Source: CAVVPY01 sp963750295
GTDB taxonomy: Bacteria; Actinomycetota; Actinomycetes; Mycobacteriales; Jatrophihabitantaceae
Assembly: GCA_963750295.1 (NCBI GenBank)
Contig: CAVVPY010000001.1
Coordinates: 1,054,001-1,118,000, forward strand
Direction of reading: 5' to 3'
Length of the DNA stretch: 64,000 nt
Part shown: positions 56,270-64,000 of the stretch, one piece after another
Position numbering within the stretch: position 1 is the first letter of the stretch
Layout: the number at the start of each line of letters is the position of its first letter
Made by a program: the position numbers and the translations under genes
The notes under the pieces: generated by a model
What the model saw: the letters and a program-made list of their open reading frames with translations, nothing else
What the model was told of the DNA's origin: nothing
Database searches by the model: none

Positions 56270-57322
56270 ATGAACTCAGCAGGTGGGGCAGGCCGGCGCA
56301 GGGTGGGAGCGCCGAAGCAGTCGGGTCGCGTGCGCGCTCGTTCTGGGCTGCCCTCGTGGTGAGTAGTTGCAGTTCACCCAGTACGCATGAATCGCCGGGC
56401 GGCGCCGGTCCTGATCGTCCGACTCCGACTGTGCCGGCTACCTCGGCACCGGCGTCCGCGCTCGACTTGCCCGGCCACATGGTGTTCACCCGCGCCGGTC
56501 GTGCGTTCGGTGAGGAGACCGTGTTCACCGCCCAAGCCGACGGGACCCACATCAAGCAGGTCGGCGAGCCGATGGTGACCTGCTGCCCGCGGCTTTCGCC
56601 CGACGGCCACAAGATCGTCGTCTCAGTTCCGGCGCCGGATGGCCAACGAGTGACGGCTGAGGTGTTCAACTACGACGGCACCGGGGCGAGGAAACTCGCG
56701 CTCCCGTCGCCGACGTTCAATCTCGGCGTCGGCGCGTGGTCGCCGGACGGCGCGCACCTCGCGCTGCAGGGTTGGGACGACACCCACCCGGAGAGAGCCG
56801 GCATCTTCACCGCAGACGCCGACGGGACTCACCTCACCCGGATATCGACCACGGCGAGCGACGCAGGCGCGGACACACCGATCGACTACGCACCCGACGG
56901 GCACACACTGCTGGTGTTTCGCGAGTCGGCCGTGCAGAGCGTCGGATCGCTGTGGACGCTCAAGCTCCGCAACCGACACCGGAACCGACTCACTCCGCCG
57001 TCGGTGAAGGTAGCTATCGGCGGCAGGTGGTCACCCGACGGCTCCACAATTATTTTCGCCGCGGGCCCGACAGCGCGCTGTACACGATATCCACTCGGAC
57101 GGGACTGGCCTCACGGTGGTGTTCCCGGGCGAGGGCGGGCGGTTCGCGCTGACACCCATCTGGTCGCCGGATGGCACGAAGATCATGTTCTCCATTGACC
57201 CGTCGTCGGCCGAGTTCTCCCACCCCGACAACGGCCTCTACGTGATGGGCGTCGACGGCACCGGACTGACCCTTGTCATCGGCGGCGCCGACTTCAAACG
57301 CGAGGCGGACTGGGCTGCGTGA
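56270..57322 (+). pseudogene. TolB-like beta-propeller lipoprotein gene with frameshifts
   Basis: The protein is a WD40-like/TolB-type propeller with repeated SPDG motifs (CPRLSPDGHKIVVS, GAWSPDGAHLAL, DYAPDGHTLLVF, GGRWSPDGSTIIF, IWSPDGTKIMFS) after a lipobox-like VVSSCSS. The frame breaks twice. It shifts near 57066-57069, where PDSALYTIST is read in another frame for ten codons, and again near 57095, where DGTGLTVVFPGEGG resumes in the third frame to a TGA at 57320. Each shift is a single missing base. The 5' end is also unclear: no start codon fits the lipobox frame, and an ATG at 56270 is out of frame with it. Decayed gene or sequencing errors. Confidence 0.65.
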
Positions 57323-57417
57323 CACGCTGACATCCGCGCATCGCGCATGATGACACCGAGCGTCGAATCACTGCAGCCCGGTATCGCTGAGGCCGGTGCG
57401 TGCGGAAAGGCCAATAG

Positions 57418-58086
57418 ATGGTGGGTTCGCTGCAAGCCGTCCTGTTCGACATGGACGGCACGCTGGTCGACACAGAGCCGTACTGGATCGCGGCCGAGTA
57501 CGCGCTGGTCGAGTCGTTCGGCGGGACGTGGACCGACGAGCAGGCCCACTCCCTGGTCGGCAACGCGTTGCTCGAATCCGGGCGCTACCTGCGTGACCAC
57601 GGCGGCGTCGAACTCGAACCGTCGGTGATCGTGGACCGGCTGCTGGACGACGTCGTGCGAGCCGCGACCGAGTCGATGCCGTGGCGTCCCGGCGCGCAAC
57701 GCCTGCTCACCGACCTGGCCGCACAAGGTGTCCCGTGCGCGATGGTGACGATGTCCTACGAGCGGCTGGCGTTCACCGTCTCGGAACACCTACCCGACGG
57801 CGCCTTCGCGGCCATCGTCACCGGCGACCAGGTCAGCGACGGCAAGCCGCACCCCGAGGCATACCTGACCGCGGCCGCCCGGCTCGGTGTCGACCCGACG
57901 AGGTGCGTGGCGATCGAGGACTCACCGACCGGAATCGCCTCGGCCGAGGCCGCGGGCTGCGTGATCGTCGCGGTGCCGCACCACGTCCCGATCCCGGCCG
58001 GGCCGGGACGCACCTTCGCCGCCTCTCTCGCCGAACTGGACGTGGCGATGTTGGATCAGCTGGTGCGCGATCGGATCGCCGGGTGA
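57418..58086 (+). CDS. HAD-IA family phosphatase
   Basis: This 222-residue protein has VLFDMDGTLVDTEPYW (D11, D13), a cap domain, motif II VTMSYE, Lys in SDGKPHPEAYLTAA, and VAIEDSPTGIASAEAAG. This is the beta-PGM/phosphatase-like HAD subgroup. Substrate unknown. The stop overlaps the GTG of the next gene (GTGA), so a two-gene operon with a phosphodiesterase-like enzyme is likely. Confidence 0.87.
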   Translation: MVGSLQAVLFDMDGTLVDTEPYWIAAEYALVESFGGTWTDEQAHSLVGNALLESGRYLRDHGGVELEPSVIVDRLLDDVVRAATESMPWRPGAQRLLTDLAAQGVPCAMVTMSYERLAFTVSEHLPDGAFAAIVTGDQVSDGKPHPEAYLTAAARLGVDPTRCVAIEDSPTGIASAEAAGCVIVAVPHHVPIPAGPGRTFAASLAELDVAMLDQLVRDRIAG

Positions 58087-59240
58087 GCTCCGGGCCTGCC
58101 GGACCCAGCTTGGCCGAGGTGCTGCCGAGCGCGTTCTCGGCGCTGGGAGTCGAAGACAGCGTCGACTCGCTCGGGCTCGCCCCGTACCTGGCCGGTGTGC
58201 GGCGGATCGCCGTACTGCTGGTCGACGGCCTCGGTCACCGGTTGCTGCCGCTCGCCGCGCCGCACGCGCCACTACTCGCGGACGTCCTCGGCGGGTCGGC
58301 CGGCTACCTGGCCGAGCTGTCCTGCTCGTTCCCGTCGACCACGCCGACGAGCCTGGTGACCCTTGCCACCGGCGTGCTGCCCGGGGCGCACGGGGTGCTC
58401 GGGTTCACCGTGAACGTGCCCGGGACCGATCGGGTGTTGTCGCACATCCGGTGGCGCGATGATCCCGATCCGCACCAGTGGCAGCCGGTCCCGACGATGT
58501 TCGAACGCGCTGCGCGCGCCGGCGTCGCGTCGGCCGTGGTTCTGCCGAAGGACTTTGCCGGCAGCGGCCTGACGGTGGCCGCCTACCGCGGTGCGCGCTT
58601 CTGCGGCCTGGACCGGCACGCCGACCTGGTGTCTGGGATGCTCGGCGAACTGCGCGCCACCCCGCCGGGCGAGCCGGCGCTCGTCTACGGCTACACCGCC
58701 GCCGTCGACACCGCTGCCCACGTCCACGGGATCGCCTCGGCACAGTGGGCAGCCGCGGTAGCTGCCACGGACACCCTGTTGCATCGGCTGGTGGCCGGGC
58801 TGTCGTCCGATACTGCGCTGGTGGTGACGGCCGACCACGGCGGGCTGGACGTCCCGATGGACCGTCGGGTCGATCTGGCCACGGCGCCGCACCTGGCCGA
58901 GTCGATCCGGGTGCTCGCGGGCGAGCCGCGGGTTCGGTACCTGCACACGATGCCCGGGACGACCGAGGACGTCGTCGCGGCCTGGCGCGCGACACTCGGC
59001 GAGCGGGCCACTGTCGTGACGCGCGCGCAGGCGGTCGACGAGGGCTGGTTCGGGCCGGTCACACCGTCCCATCGGGATCGCATCGGCGACGTGGTGGTCA
59101 TCTGCACCGGCGACGGCGCGATTCTCGACACGGTGCGGGAACCGCGCGAAGTGGCACGGTTGGTCGGCATGCACGGCGGCCCGACTCGGGCCGAGTTGGC
59201 GGTCCCGCTCATCGTGTTGCGGGCGACCAGCGGCGGCTGA
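58083..59240 (+). CDS. Alkaline phosphatase-superfamily (nucleotide pyrophosphatase/phosphodiesterase-like) protein
   Basis: This 385-residue protein has VLLVDGLGHRLLP (metal Asp), nucleophile Thr in SFPSTTPTSLVTLATG (T86/T87), GAHGVLGFTVN, VDTAAHVHG (metal Asp and His) and VTADHGGLDVP (metal Asp and His), the type I phosphodiesterase/NPP pattern (PF01663). No signal peptide is seen, so it is probably cytoplasmic. Substrate unknown. The GTG at 58083 overlaps the HAD stop. Confidence 0.87.
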   Translation: MSSGPAGPSLAEVLPSAFSALGVEDSVDSLGLAPYLAGVRRIAVLLVDGLGHRLLPLAAPHAPLLADVLGGSAGYLAELSCSFPSTTPTSLVTLATGVLPGAHGVLGFTVNVPGTDRVLSHIRWRDDPDPHQWQPVPTMFERAARAGVASAVVLPKDFAGSGLTVAAYRGARFCGLDRHADLVSGMLGELRATPPGEPALVYGYTAAVDTAAHVHGIASAQWAAAVAATDTLLHRLVAGLSSDTALVVTADHGGLDVPMDRRVDLATAPHLAESIRVLAGEPRVRYLHTMPGTTEDVVAAWRATLGERATVVTRAQAVDEGWFGPVTPSHRDRIGDVVVICTGDGAILDTVREPREVARLVGMHGGPTRAELAVPLIVLRATSGG

Positions 59241-59252
59241 CGCCGGGCCGAC

Positions 59253-60152
59253 TCAACTGCTGGCCACTACCGGGACCTCTCGGCGGTCGGCGGCGGCATC
59301 GACATCGGTCGGGAACGGCGGCGGCGTGCCGCCGAAGGCCGGGCACAGTGCCTGATGGTCGCACCAGTCGCACAGCCGGCTCGGGCTCGGCAGGAACTCG
59401 CCGGACGAGGTCGCGCGCTCGATGGCCGCCCAGATGGCCTTGAGCGTGCGCTCGAACCGGGTCAGTTCATCGGCATCAGGCGCGTAGCTGAGGGTGTCGG
59501 TGTCGGCGAGGTACATCAGTCGCAACTGTCGCGGCACCACGCCGCGCAGGCGCCACAGCACGAGCGCGTAGAACTTCATCTGGAACAGCGCCTTGGCCTC
59601 GAACGCCTCGCGCGGCGTCGAACCGGTCTTGTAGTCCACGACACGGATGTCGCCGGCCGGCGACACGTCCAGCCGGTCGACGTACCCCCGCAGGCGCAGC
59701 CCGTCGATCACCACCTCGACGAGTTCCTCGCGGCCGGCCGGCTCGAGGCGGGACGGGTCCTCGAGGACGAAGTAGTTGCCGAGCAACGTCGCGGCGGATT
59801 CGAGCCAGCCGGCCAGTTCGGCGCCGTCGCTGTCGGCGGCGAACAGTTCGGCCACCCCGGGCGACTCGTCGAGGATCTGCTGCCACGCGCCCGGGATCAT
59901 CGCGCGCGCCGAGTCCAGCGTCCGCTCGGCAGCGGGCAGGTCGAACAACCGCTCGAGGATCGAATGCACCAGTGACCCGCGGGTGGCAGCGAGCGACGGT
60001 GCTTCCGGCAGCCGGTCGATCGTGCGGAACCGGTAGAGCAGCGGACAGGTCTTGAAGTCGGCCGCGCGAGAGGGGGACAGCGAGCCAACGACCACCGACG
60101 GCAGCGCGTCCGCGTCGGTCGCGGGCACCTCGTTGCCGGGCAGTGGGCTCAT
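59253..60152 (-). CDS. RecB-family PD-(D/E)XK nuclease with Fe-S cluster cysteines
   Basis: This 299-residue protein has SPSRAADFKTCPLLYRFR (C36), RGSLVHSILERLF, GYVDRLD (D159) and VVDYKTG (D173, K175), the PD-(D/E)XK catalytic set. C-terminal LCDWCDHQALCPAF supplies three more Cys for a 4Fe-4S clamp. These fit stand-alone Cas4/RecB-like exonucleases of actinobacteria. It is convergent with the phosphodiesterase-like gene. A role in DNA repair is likely. No CRISPR system is nearby, so it is not a Cas4. Confidence 0.88.
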   Translation of the reverse strand: MSPLPGNEVPATDADALPSVVVGSLSPSRAADFKTCPLLYRFRTIDRLPEAPSLAATRGSLVHSILERLFDLPAAERTLDSARAMIPGAWQQILDESPGVAELFAADSDGAELAGWLESAATLLGNYFVLEDPSRLEPAGREELVEVVIDGLRLRGYVDRLDVSPAGDIRVVDYKTGSTPREAFEAKALFQMKFYALVLWRLRGVVPRQLRLMYLADTDTLSYAPDADELTRFERTLKAIWAAIERATSSGEFLPSPSRLCDWCDHQALCPAFGGTPPPFPTDVDAAADRREVPVVASS

Positions 60153-60201
60153 GCCAGGGACACTAGGTGGTCCGTCTGACAGTTCCAGCCGGTCGGCGTC
60201 C

Positions 60202-63200
60202 TCATATGTAGTGGATACGTCCCAACGGCCAGATGATGACGAAGGCGCGACCGACGATGTCTGCCGTCGGGACCGGGCCGAAGGCGCGGCTGTCCTCGGA
60301 GTTGCACCGGTTGTCGCCCATGACGAACACCTCGTCGTCGGGGATGGGGCCGACCGACGTGGTGGTGTCCATCGGCGGTTCGGACAGGCTCGTCATCGCC
60401 GGGCACTTCGCATTCGTGTACGGCTCGTCCAGCTTCCGGTCGTTCACATAGATCGCGCCGCCGCGCACCGAGAGCTGGTCGCCGGGAAGGCCGATGACGC
60501 GCTTGATCAGCACCTTCTCGCTGACCTTCCAGCTGTCCGGACGGTCGAACACGACCACGTCGCCGCGGTGGACCGGGTGCAGGTCGTAGGACAGCTTGTC
60601 GATGAGCACGTGGTCGTTGTCGCAGCCGGCACAGCCGTGCAGCGTGGGTTCCATGGACGCGGACGGGATGAAGTACGGCGTGACGACGTAGCTGCGCAAC
60701 AGGATCGCGGCCAGTGCCGCGACGGTGACGACGATCAACAGTCGCACCGCCGAGGTGTAGTGGCGGCGGGCGGTCGGTGACAGCGTCCGGCGCGTCGGCT
60801 TCGGCTCGTCGTCGTCGTCGTCGTGAGTGCGCTCGAAGAACGCCCTCCCTTGGGTCGCCTGCTCCCAGCGGGCGGCGGCAATGTCCGCGGAGATGGTGCG
60901 CCCCCGCTGCGGGCGCGGACCCGGTGGGCGGCTCACCGCCGCTGCCGAAGGACGTGCGGCCGGACGACCCGCGGGCCGCGGTGTCGGCGCTGCCCCGCCG
61001 GACCGGCTGCCCGGGCGAGGGGAGGTGTAGCTCGGTGCCGGGAAGACGCGGTGGGGACGGTCCGGCGTGCCGGCAGGTGTCTCGGTCGTCCACGACACCG
61101 TCGGACGTGCCGCGGCCTCGCTCTGGTCGGCTCGCGCGGACTCGAGTCGTCCGCGCAGATCGTCGGGGCCGGACGGACGAGGTCTGGGCCGCTCGCCCGC
61201 AGCCGGCTTCGGCCGGACTGGGGGTCCCGATGTGGCGGGTGGTCCGACCGGTTCGGGTCGCGCCGTCGGCACGGGTCGCGCCGGGGCGGCCGGTGCGTCG
61301 GCAGCCGGGACCGGGGTGGCCGGTGCGTGGGGGGCCGGGACCGGAGCAGCCGGGACCGGAGCAGCGGAGACCGGTTCGACGACCCCGTCCGCCGGATCGG
61401 CCTCGAGGGGAACCGGTGCCCGCGTCAACACCCACCTGGCTGCGCGACGAAGGCCCGTCGGACGCTGGGCTCGCGCTGCAGCGGCCGGGACGGGCTCGCT
61501 GGTCGGGGGTGTCGGGACAGGGGGAAGTTCGGCCGGCGCGTCGTCGGTGGTTGCGGCCGACGGGTGCGGCGCAGCTGCATCGCTCGGCTCGTCGGATCCG
61601 GCCAGGTGCAGCTGTTCGAGTTCGGCCACCGTCCGGGCGCCTGGTACGACCGCGTGCCTCGGTTCGGGCGGCGGCTCGGTCTCCGCGCGACGCCGGCGGG
61701 GGAAGCGCCGATCCCGCAACGCCTCCACCGACTCGGCGCCAAGCTCGGCACCGCTGCCCGTTTCGAGTTCGGTCGCGACGTCGACATCGCCCGGCGCCTC
61801 GATGGCAGGCTCGGCGACGCGCGATTCGATCGGAGGCACCGCGCCGGTCGGCAGGGACGGCTGAGCCATCGACGGATGAGGCGTGACCTCGGCAGCCGCC
61901 GAAGCGGCAGCGGCGGCCTCGAGCTCGGCGAACCGACGCGCGTGCTCGGCTCGCTCGTGCTCCAGGAGCCGCTCCGCGGCGGCCTGCCGTGCCGCGGCGA
62001 TCAACCCCTCGTCGTCGGCCCGACGCTCGGCGGCGGTGAGGGCCTGGGCGTGGGCTGCACGCTCGGACTCGAGCCGACCCTGAACCTCGGCCAGTTGCGT
62101 TGCGACGGCGTGGGCGGAGCTCTCGAGTTCGGCGATGCGGCGCGCGGATTCGGCCGCCTCGGCCTGGCGCTGCTGCGCGGCGATCCACTCGGTGTCGGCG
62201 AGGCGGGCAGCGTCCTCATCCTGCCGAGTTCGGGCCGCCCGCTGCTCGGCCTGCCGCGCCAACTGAGCGGCCGACAGCTGGTCGACGAGGCTGTCTCGCT
62301 CGGCTTCGGCGCGGGCGAGCCGGTCGGCCAGTTCGGCGTGTTCGGTGGCAACCGCGGTTTCGGCATCGGCGATGCGTTGCGCGAGCTGCGCTTGCTCGCC
62401 CTCGGCGACACGGCGGGCCCGTTCCAACGCGATGAGTCCGGCGGCTCGGTCGGCCTCGGCCGCGCGCTCGGCGGCGGTGAGCTGTTCCTCGAGTTCGTTG
62501 CGGCGCGCATCGAGGGACTCGACGCGCTCGATCAGCACCGTGCGTTCGGTCTCGGCGGCATGCTGGGCCTCGGCGTGTGCGGCGGCAACGGCCTCGACCA
62601 CGCGCTCGCTCTGCGCGAGGCGCTCGGCCAGCTCGTCGTAGCGGGTCTGGGCCTCGGCCTCGGCAGCTGCGAAGCGCTCGGCCAGCTCGTCGTAGCGGGT
62701 CTGGGCCTCGGCCTCGGCAGCTGCGAAGCGCTCGGCCGTCGCGCCCCGTTCGGCCTCGGCGGCGAGCTGGGCCTCGGCGAGCTCCTCGGCGTGCGTCTGC
62801 GCCCGTGCCCGTGTCTGCGACACCGCCTCGGCGTGGGCATCGATCGCCGCCCGAAGGTCGCCCTCGACCGCAGCCAACCGCGCCGCGTGCTCGATCCGGT
62901 CCTGCTCGGCCGAGGCGTGTGCCTGCGCCAGCGCATCCTCGTAGCCGACGTCGAGCGTCGCGACGGCGCGCTCCGCATCGATCAGGCGCGCCGACAGATC
63001 GTCCCGCTGGGCCTGCGCCTCGCTGACAGCAGCCGTCATCTCCGCGAGCAGGGTTGCCTGCTGCTGTTCGGCGGCGAGCTGGGCCTGGGCGAGCGCCTCG
63101 GCGTGGGCTGCCTGCTGCTGTTCGGCGGCGAGCTGGGCCTGGGCGAGCGCCTCGGCGTGGGCTGCCTGCTGCTGTTCGGCGGCGAGCTGGGCCTGGGCGA

Positions 63201-64000
63201 GCGCCTCGGCGTGGGCAGTCTGGTCGGCGGCGCGCAGTTGCCGCAGCTCGGTGACCTGGTCGACCGCGCTTTGCCGCTCGAAGCCCGCCACCTGTTCGGT
63301 CTCGGCGAGCCGCCCGGCCAGCTCCGCCGCGTTGCGCTCGAACCCGGCCAGCGCGTCGATAGCTGCGGTCCGTTCGGCCTCGGCCGCCCGCAACGCCTCG
63401 GCATGCGCTGCGGCCTGCGCGTCGCGTTCTGCTTGCTGCGCGGTCCGTTCGGCCTCGGCCGCCCGCAACGCCTCGGCATGCGCTGCGGCCTGCGCGTCGC
63501 GTTCTGCTTGCTGCGCGGTCCGTTCGGCCGCTGCCGCCGCCTCGGCCTCGACGAGCTGGTCGGCGAGCTGGGCGCGCTGACGCTCCACCTCGTCGAGCCG
63601 GCCGGCGAGCTGGGCGCGCTGACGCTCCACCTCGTCGAGCCGGTCGACCACCGATCCGCGCTGGAACTCGAGATCGGCCAGTCGAGCCGCGGTCTTGGCC
63701 CGCTCTGCATCGGTTTCCGCGACGATCTGCGCGATCCGCTCCTCGGCCGCGTCGCGTTCGGCAGCAACGGCTGCCTGCGCTCCCGCCAACTCAGCGGCGA
63801 ACTCGGCACGCTCATGCTCGAGTTCGGCGAGCTCACCGGTGAGCCGCTCGGTCTCGGCCGAAAGCTCGGCGGCTTCGTCCAGCTCGGCCTGAGTGCGAGC
63901 CGCTGTCTGCGCGAGCTCCTGCTCGCGTGCGGCTCGCTCGAGCGCCACGGCCGCCTCGGAGGCCGCCAGCTTCGCCGACAGGCCGGCGCTGCGCTGCTCC
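60202..64000 (-). CDS. lepB: Giant coiled-coil protein fused to type I signal peptidase (5' end outside window)
   Basis: A single open frame of at least 1265 codons. The first ~700 visible residues are Ala/Glu/Arg/Gln-rich coiled coil with tandem repeats. About 350 Pro/Ala-rich residues follow. The last ~180 form a complete signal peptidase I: transmembrane VRLLIVVTVAALAAILL, catalytic Ser in IPSASMEPTL (codon 60655-60657), catalytic Lys in IKRVIGLPGDQL (codon 60502-60504) and VFVMGDNRCNSEDSR. Actinobacterial LepB often has a disordered cytoplasmic N-terminus, but not of this size. An internal ATG at 61869 could give a shorter LepB of 555 residues. Predicted topology: coil in the cytoplasm, catalytic domain outside. 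Confidence 0.85.
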   Translation of the reverse strand, partial: EQRSAGLSAKLAASEAAVALERAAREQELAQTAARTQAELDEAAELSAETERLTGELAELEHERAEFAAELAGAQAAVAAERDAAEERIAQIVAETDAERAKTAARLADLEFQRGSVVDRLDEVERQRAQLAGRLDEVERQRAQLADQLVEAEAAAAAERTAQQAERDAQAAAHAEALRAAEAERTAQQAERDAQAAAHAEALRAAEAERTAAIDALAGFERNAAELAGRLAETEQVAGFERQSAVDQVTELRQLRAADQTAHAEALAQAQLAAEQQQAAHAEALAQAQLAAEQQQAAHAEALAQAQLAAEQQQATLLAEMTAAVSEAQAQRDDLSARLIDAERAVATLDVGYEDALAQAHASAEQDRIEHAARLAAVEGDLRAAIDAHAEAVSQTRARAQTHAEELAEAQLAAEAERGATAERFAAAEAEAQTRYDELAERFAAAEAEAQTRYDELAERLAQSERVVEAVAAAHAEAQHAAETERTVLIERVESLDARRNELEEQLTAAERAAEADRAAGLIALERARRVAEGEQAQLAQRIADAETAVATEHAELADRLARAEAERDSLVDQLSAAQLARQAEQRAARTRQDEDAARLADTEWIAAQQRQAEAAESARRIAELESSAHAVATQLAEVQGRLESERAAHAQALTAAERRADDEGLIAAARQAAAERLLEHERAEHARRFAELEAAAAASAAAEVTPHPSMAQPSLPTGAVPPIESRVAEPAIEAPGDVDVATELETGSGAELGAESVEALRDRRFPRRRRAETEPPPEPRHAVVPGARTVAELEQLHLAGSDEPSDAAAPHPSAATTDDAPAELPPVPTPPTSEPVPAAAARAQRPTGLRRAARWVLTRAPVPLEADPADGVVEPVSAAPVPAAPVPAPHAPATPVPAADAPAAPARPVPTARPEPVGPPATSGPPVRPKPAAGERPRPRPSGPDDLRGRLESARADQSEAAARPTVSWTTETPAGTPDRPHRVFPAPSYTSPRPGSRSGGAAPTPRPAGRPAARPSAAAVSRPPGPRPQRGRTISADIAAARWEQATQGRAFFERTHDDDDDEPKPTRRTLSPTARRHYTSAVRLLIVVTVAALAAILLRSYVVTPYFIPSASMEPTLHGCAGCDNDHVLIDKLSYDLHPVHRGDVVVFDRPDSWKVSEKVLIKRVIGLPGDQLSVRGGAIYVNDRKLDEPYTNAKCPAMTSLSEPPMDTTTSVGPIPDDEVFVMGDNRCNSEDSRAFGPVPTADIVGRAFVIIWPLGRIHYI
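62620..62727 (-). repeat. Tandem repeat, 54-bp unit x2 (18 residues)
   Basis: Two identical 54-bp units and a partial third within the coiled-coil gene, encoding RFAAAEAEAQTRYDELAE. Confidence 0.85.
63056..63216 (-). repeat. Tandem repeat, 54-bp unit x3 (18 residues)
   Basis: Three near-identical 54-bp units encoding AQAQLAAEQQQAAHAEAL in the coiled coil. Confidence 0.88.
63365..63514 (-). repeat. Tandem repeat, 75-bp unit x2 (25 residues)
   Basis: Two identical 75-bp units plus a partial third, encoding ERTAQQAERDAQAAAHAEAL and following residues. Confidence 0.85.
63561..63644 (-). repeat. Tandem repeat, 42-bp unit x2 (14 residues)
   Basis: Two nearly identical 42-bp units encoding LDEVERQRAQLAGR/LDEVERQRAQLADQ; 14 residues is exactly two heptads. 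Confidence 0.8.

Noticed and set aside
59253..60152. RecB-like nuclease as Cas4
   Set aside because: No cas genes or repeats nearby; stand-alone RecB-like nucleases of this layout are common in actinobacteria.
62620..63644. Regular direct repeats that could suggest a CRISPR array
   Set aside because: Units of 42-75 bp are contiguous without spacers, differ in period, and lie in one coding frame of the coiled coil.

Overview
This is a high-GC actinobacterial chromosome segment. Mycothiol biosynthesis (mshC), a mycothiol-type DinB/maleylpyruvate isomerase fold protein, F420-dependent oxidoreductases, a SigK/RskA pair and lineage-typical small proteins (SCO4848, SCO1664, MSMEG_4193, DUF3090 and DUF5703 families) all point to Actinomycetota. 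A Frankia/Jatrophihabitans-like lineage is my guess, not proven. The window is chromosomal core and housekeeping-accessory DNA. I see no transposase, integrase, rRNA or CRISPR array, and one tRNA (Leu, GAG). Adjacent genes on one strand are very often joined by 4-nt stop/start overlaps (ATGA, GTGA, once CTGA).

Layout. 1-2.3 kb (minus): the N-terminus of a CPBP membrane protease, DUF4395, an acyl-CoA thioesterase-like protein and an SRPBCC protein. 2.4-7.8 kb: a lipid-modification operon (FAD amine-oxidase-like protein; DUF1365 fused in frame to a cyclopropane-fatty-acid-synthase-type methyltransferase; DUF1295 membrane reductase) converges on a sigK-rskA pair, the gene set known from the mycobacterial sigK locus. 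8-11.3 kb: secreted HAD acid phosphatase, then the last steps of tyrosine/homogentisate breakdown (HGD, FAH). 11.4-19 kb: lipoprotein, citrate synthase, hotdog thioesterase, a disaccharide-phosphorylase operon (beta-phosphoglucomutase plus GH65), and a secreted putative glycosidase.

19.4-34.7 kb: flavin monooxygenase, GYD protein, a MerB-like organomercurial lyase homologue interrupted by an in-frame TGA exactly where its second catalytic cysteine should be and followed by a SECIS-like hairpin (probable selenoprotein), hydrolase, membrane class III cyclase, AhpD-like protein, GNAT, tRNA-Leu, M20 peptidase, ATP-dependent DNA ligase and several small families. 34.7-45.8 kb: acyltransferase, DUF5703, a TetR-controlled divergent oxidoreductase cluster (acetoacetate-decarboxylase-like, GMC oxidoreductase and TetR against a flavin monooxygenase), RecD-like helicase with an apparent CTG start, aldo/keto reductase and LLM-class oxidoreductase.

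45.8-56 kb is the conserved actinobacterial block uppP - MSMEG_4193 phosphatase - DUF3090 - SCO1664 - mshC - PAC2 - metH. 56-60 kb: a frameshifted beta-propeller lipoprotein gene, HAD phosphatase, alkaline-phosphatase-superfamily enzyme and RecB-like nuclease. 60.2-64 kb: one reading frame, running off the right edge, in which a huge repeat-rich Ala/Glu coiled coil and a Pro-rich linker precede a complete type I signal peptidase.

The most unusual items are the probable Sec-containing MerB homologue, the coiled-coil/signal-peptidase fusion and the DUF1365-methyltransferase fusion with an internal ribosome binding site.
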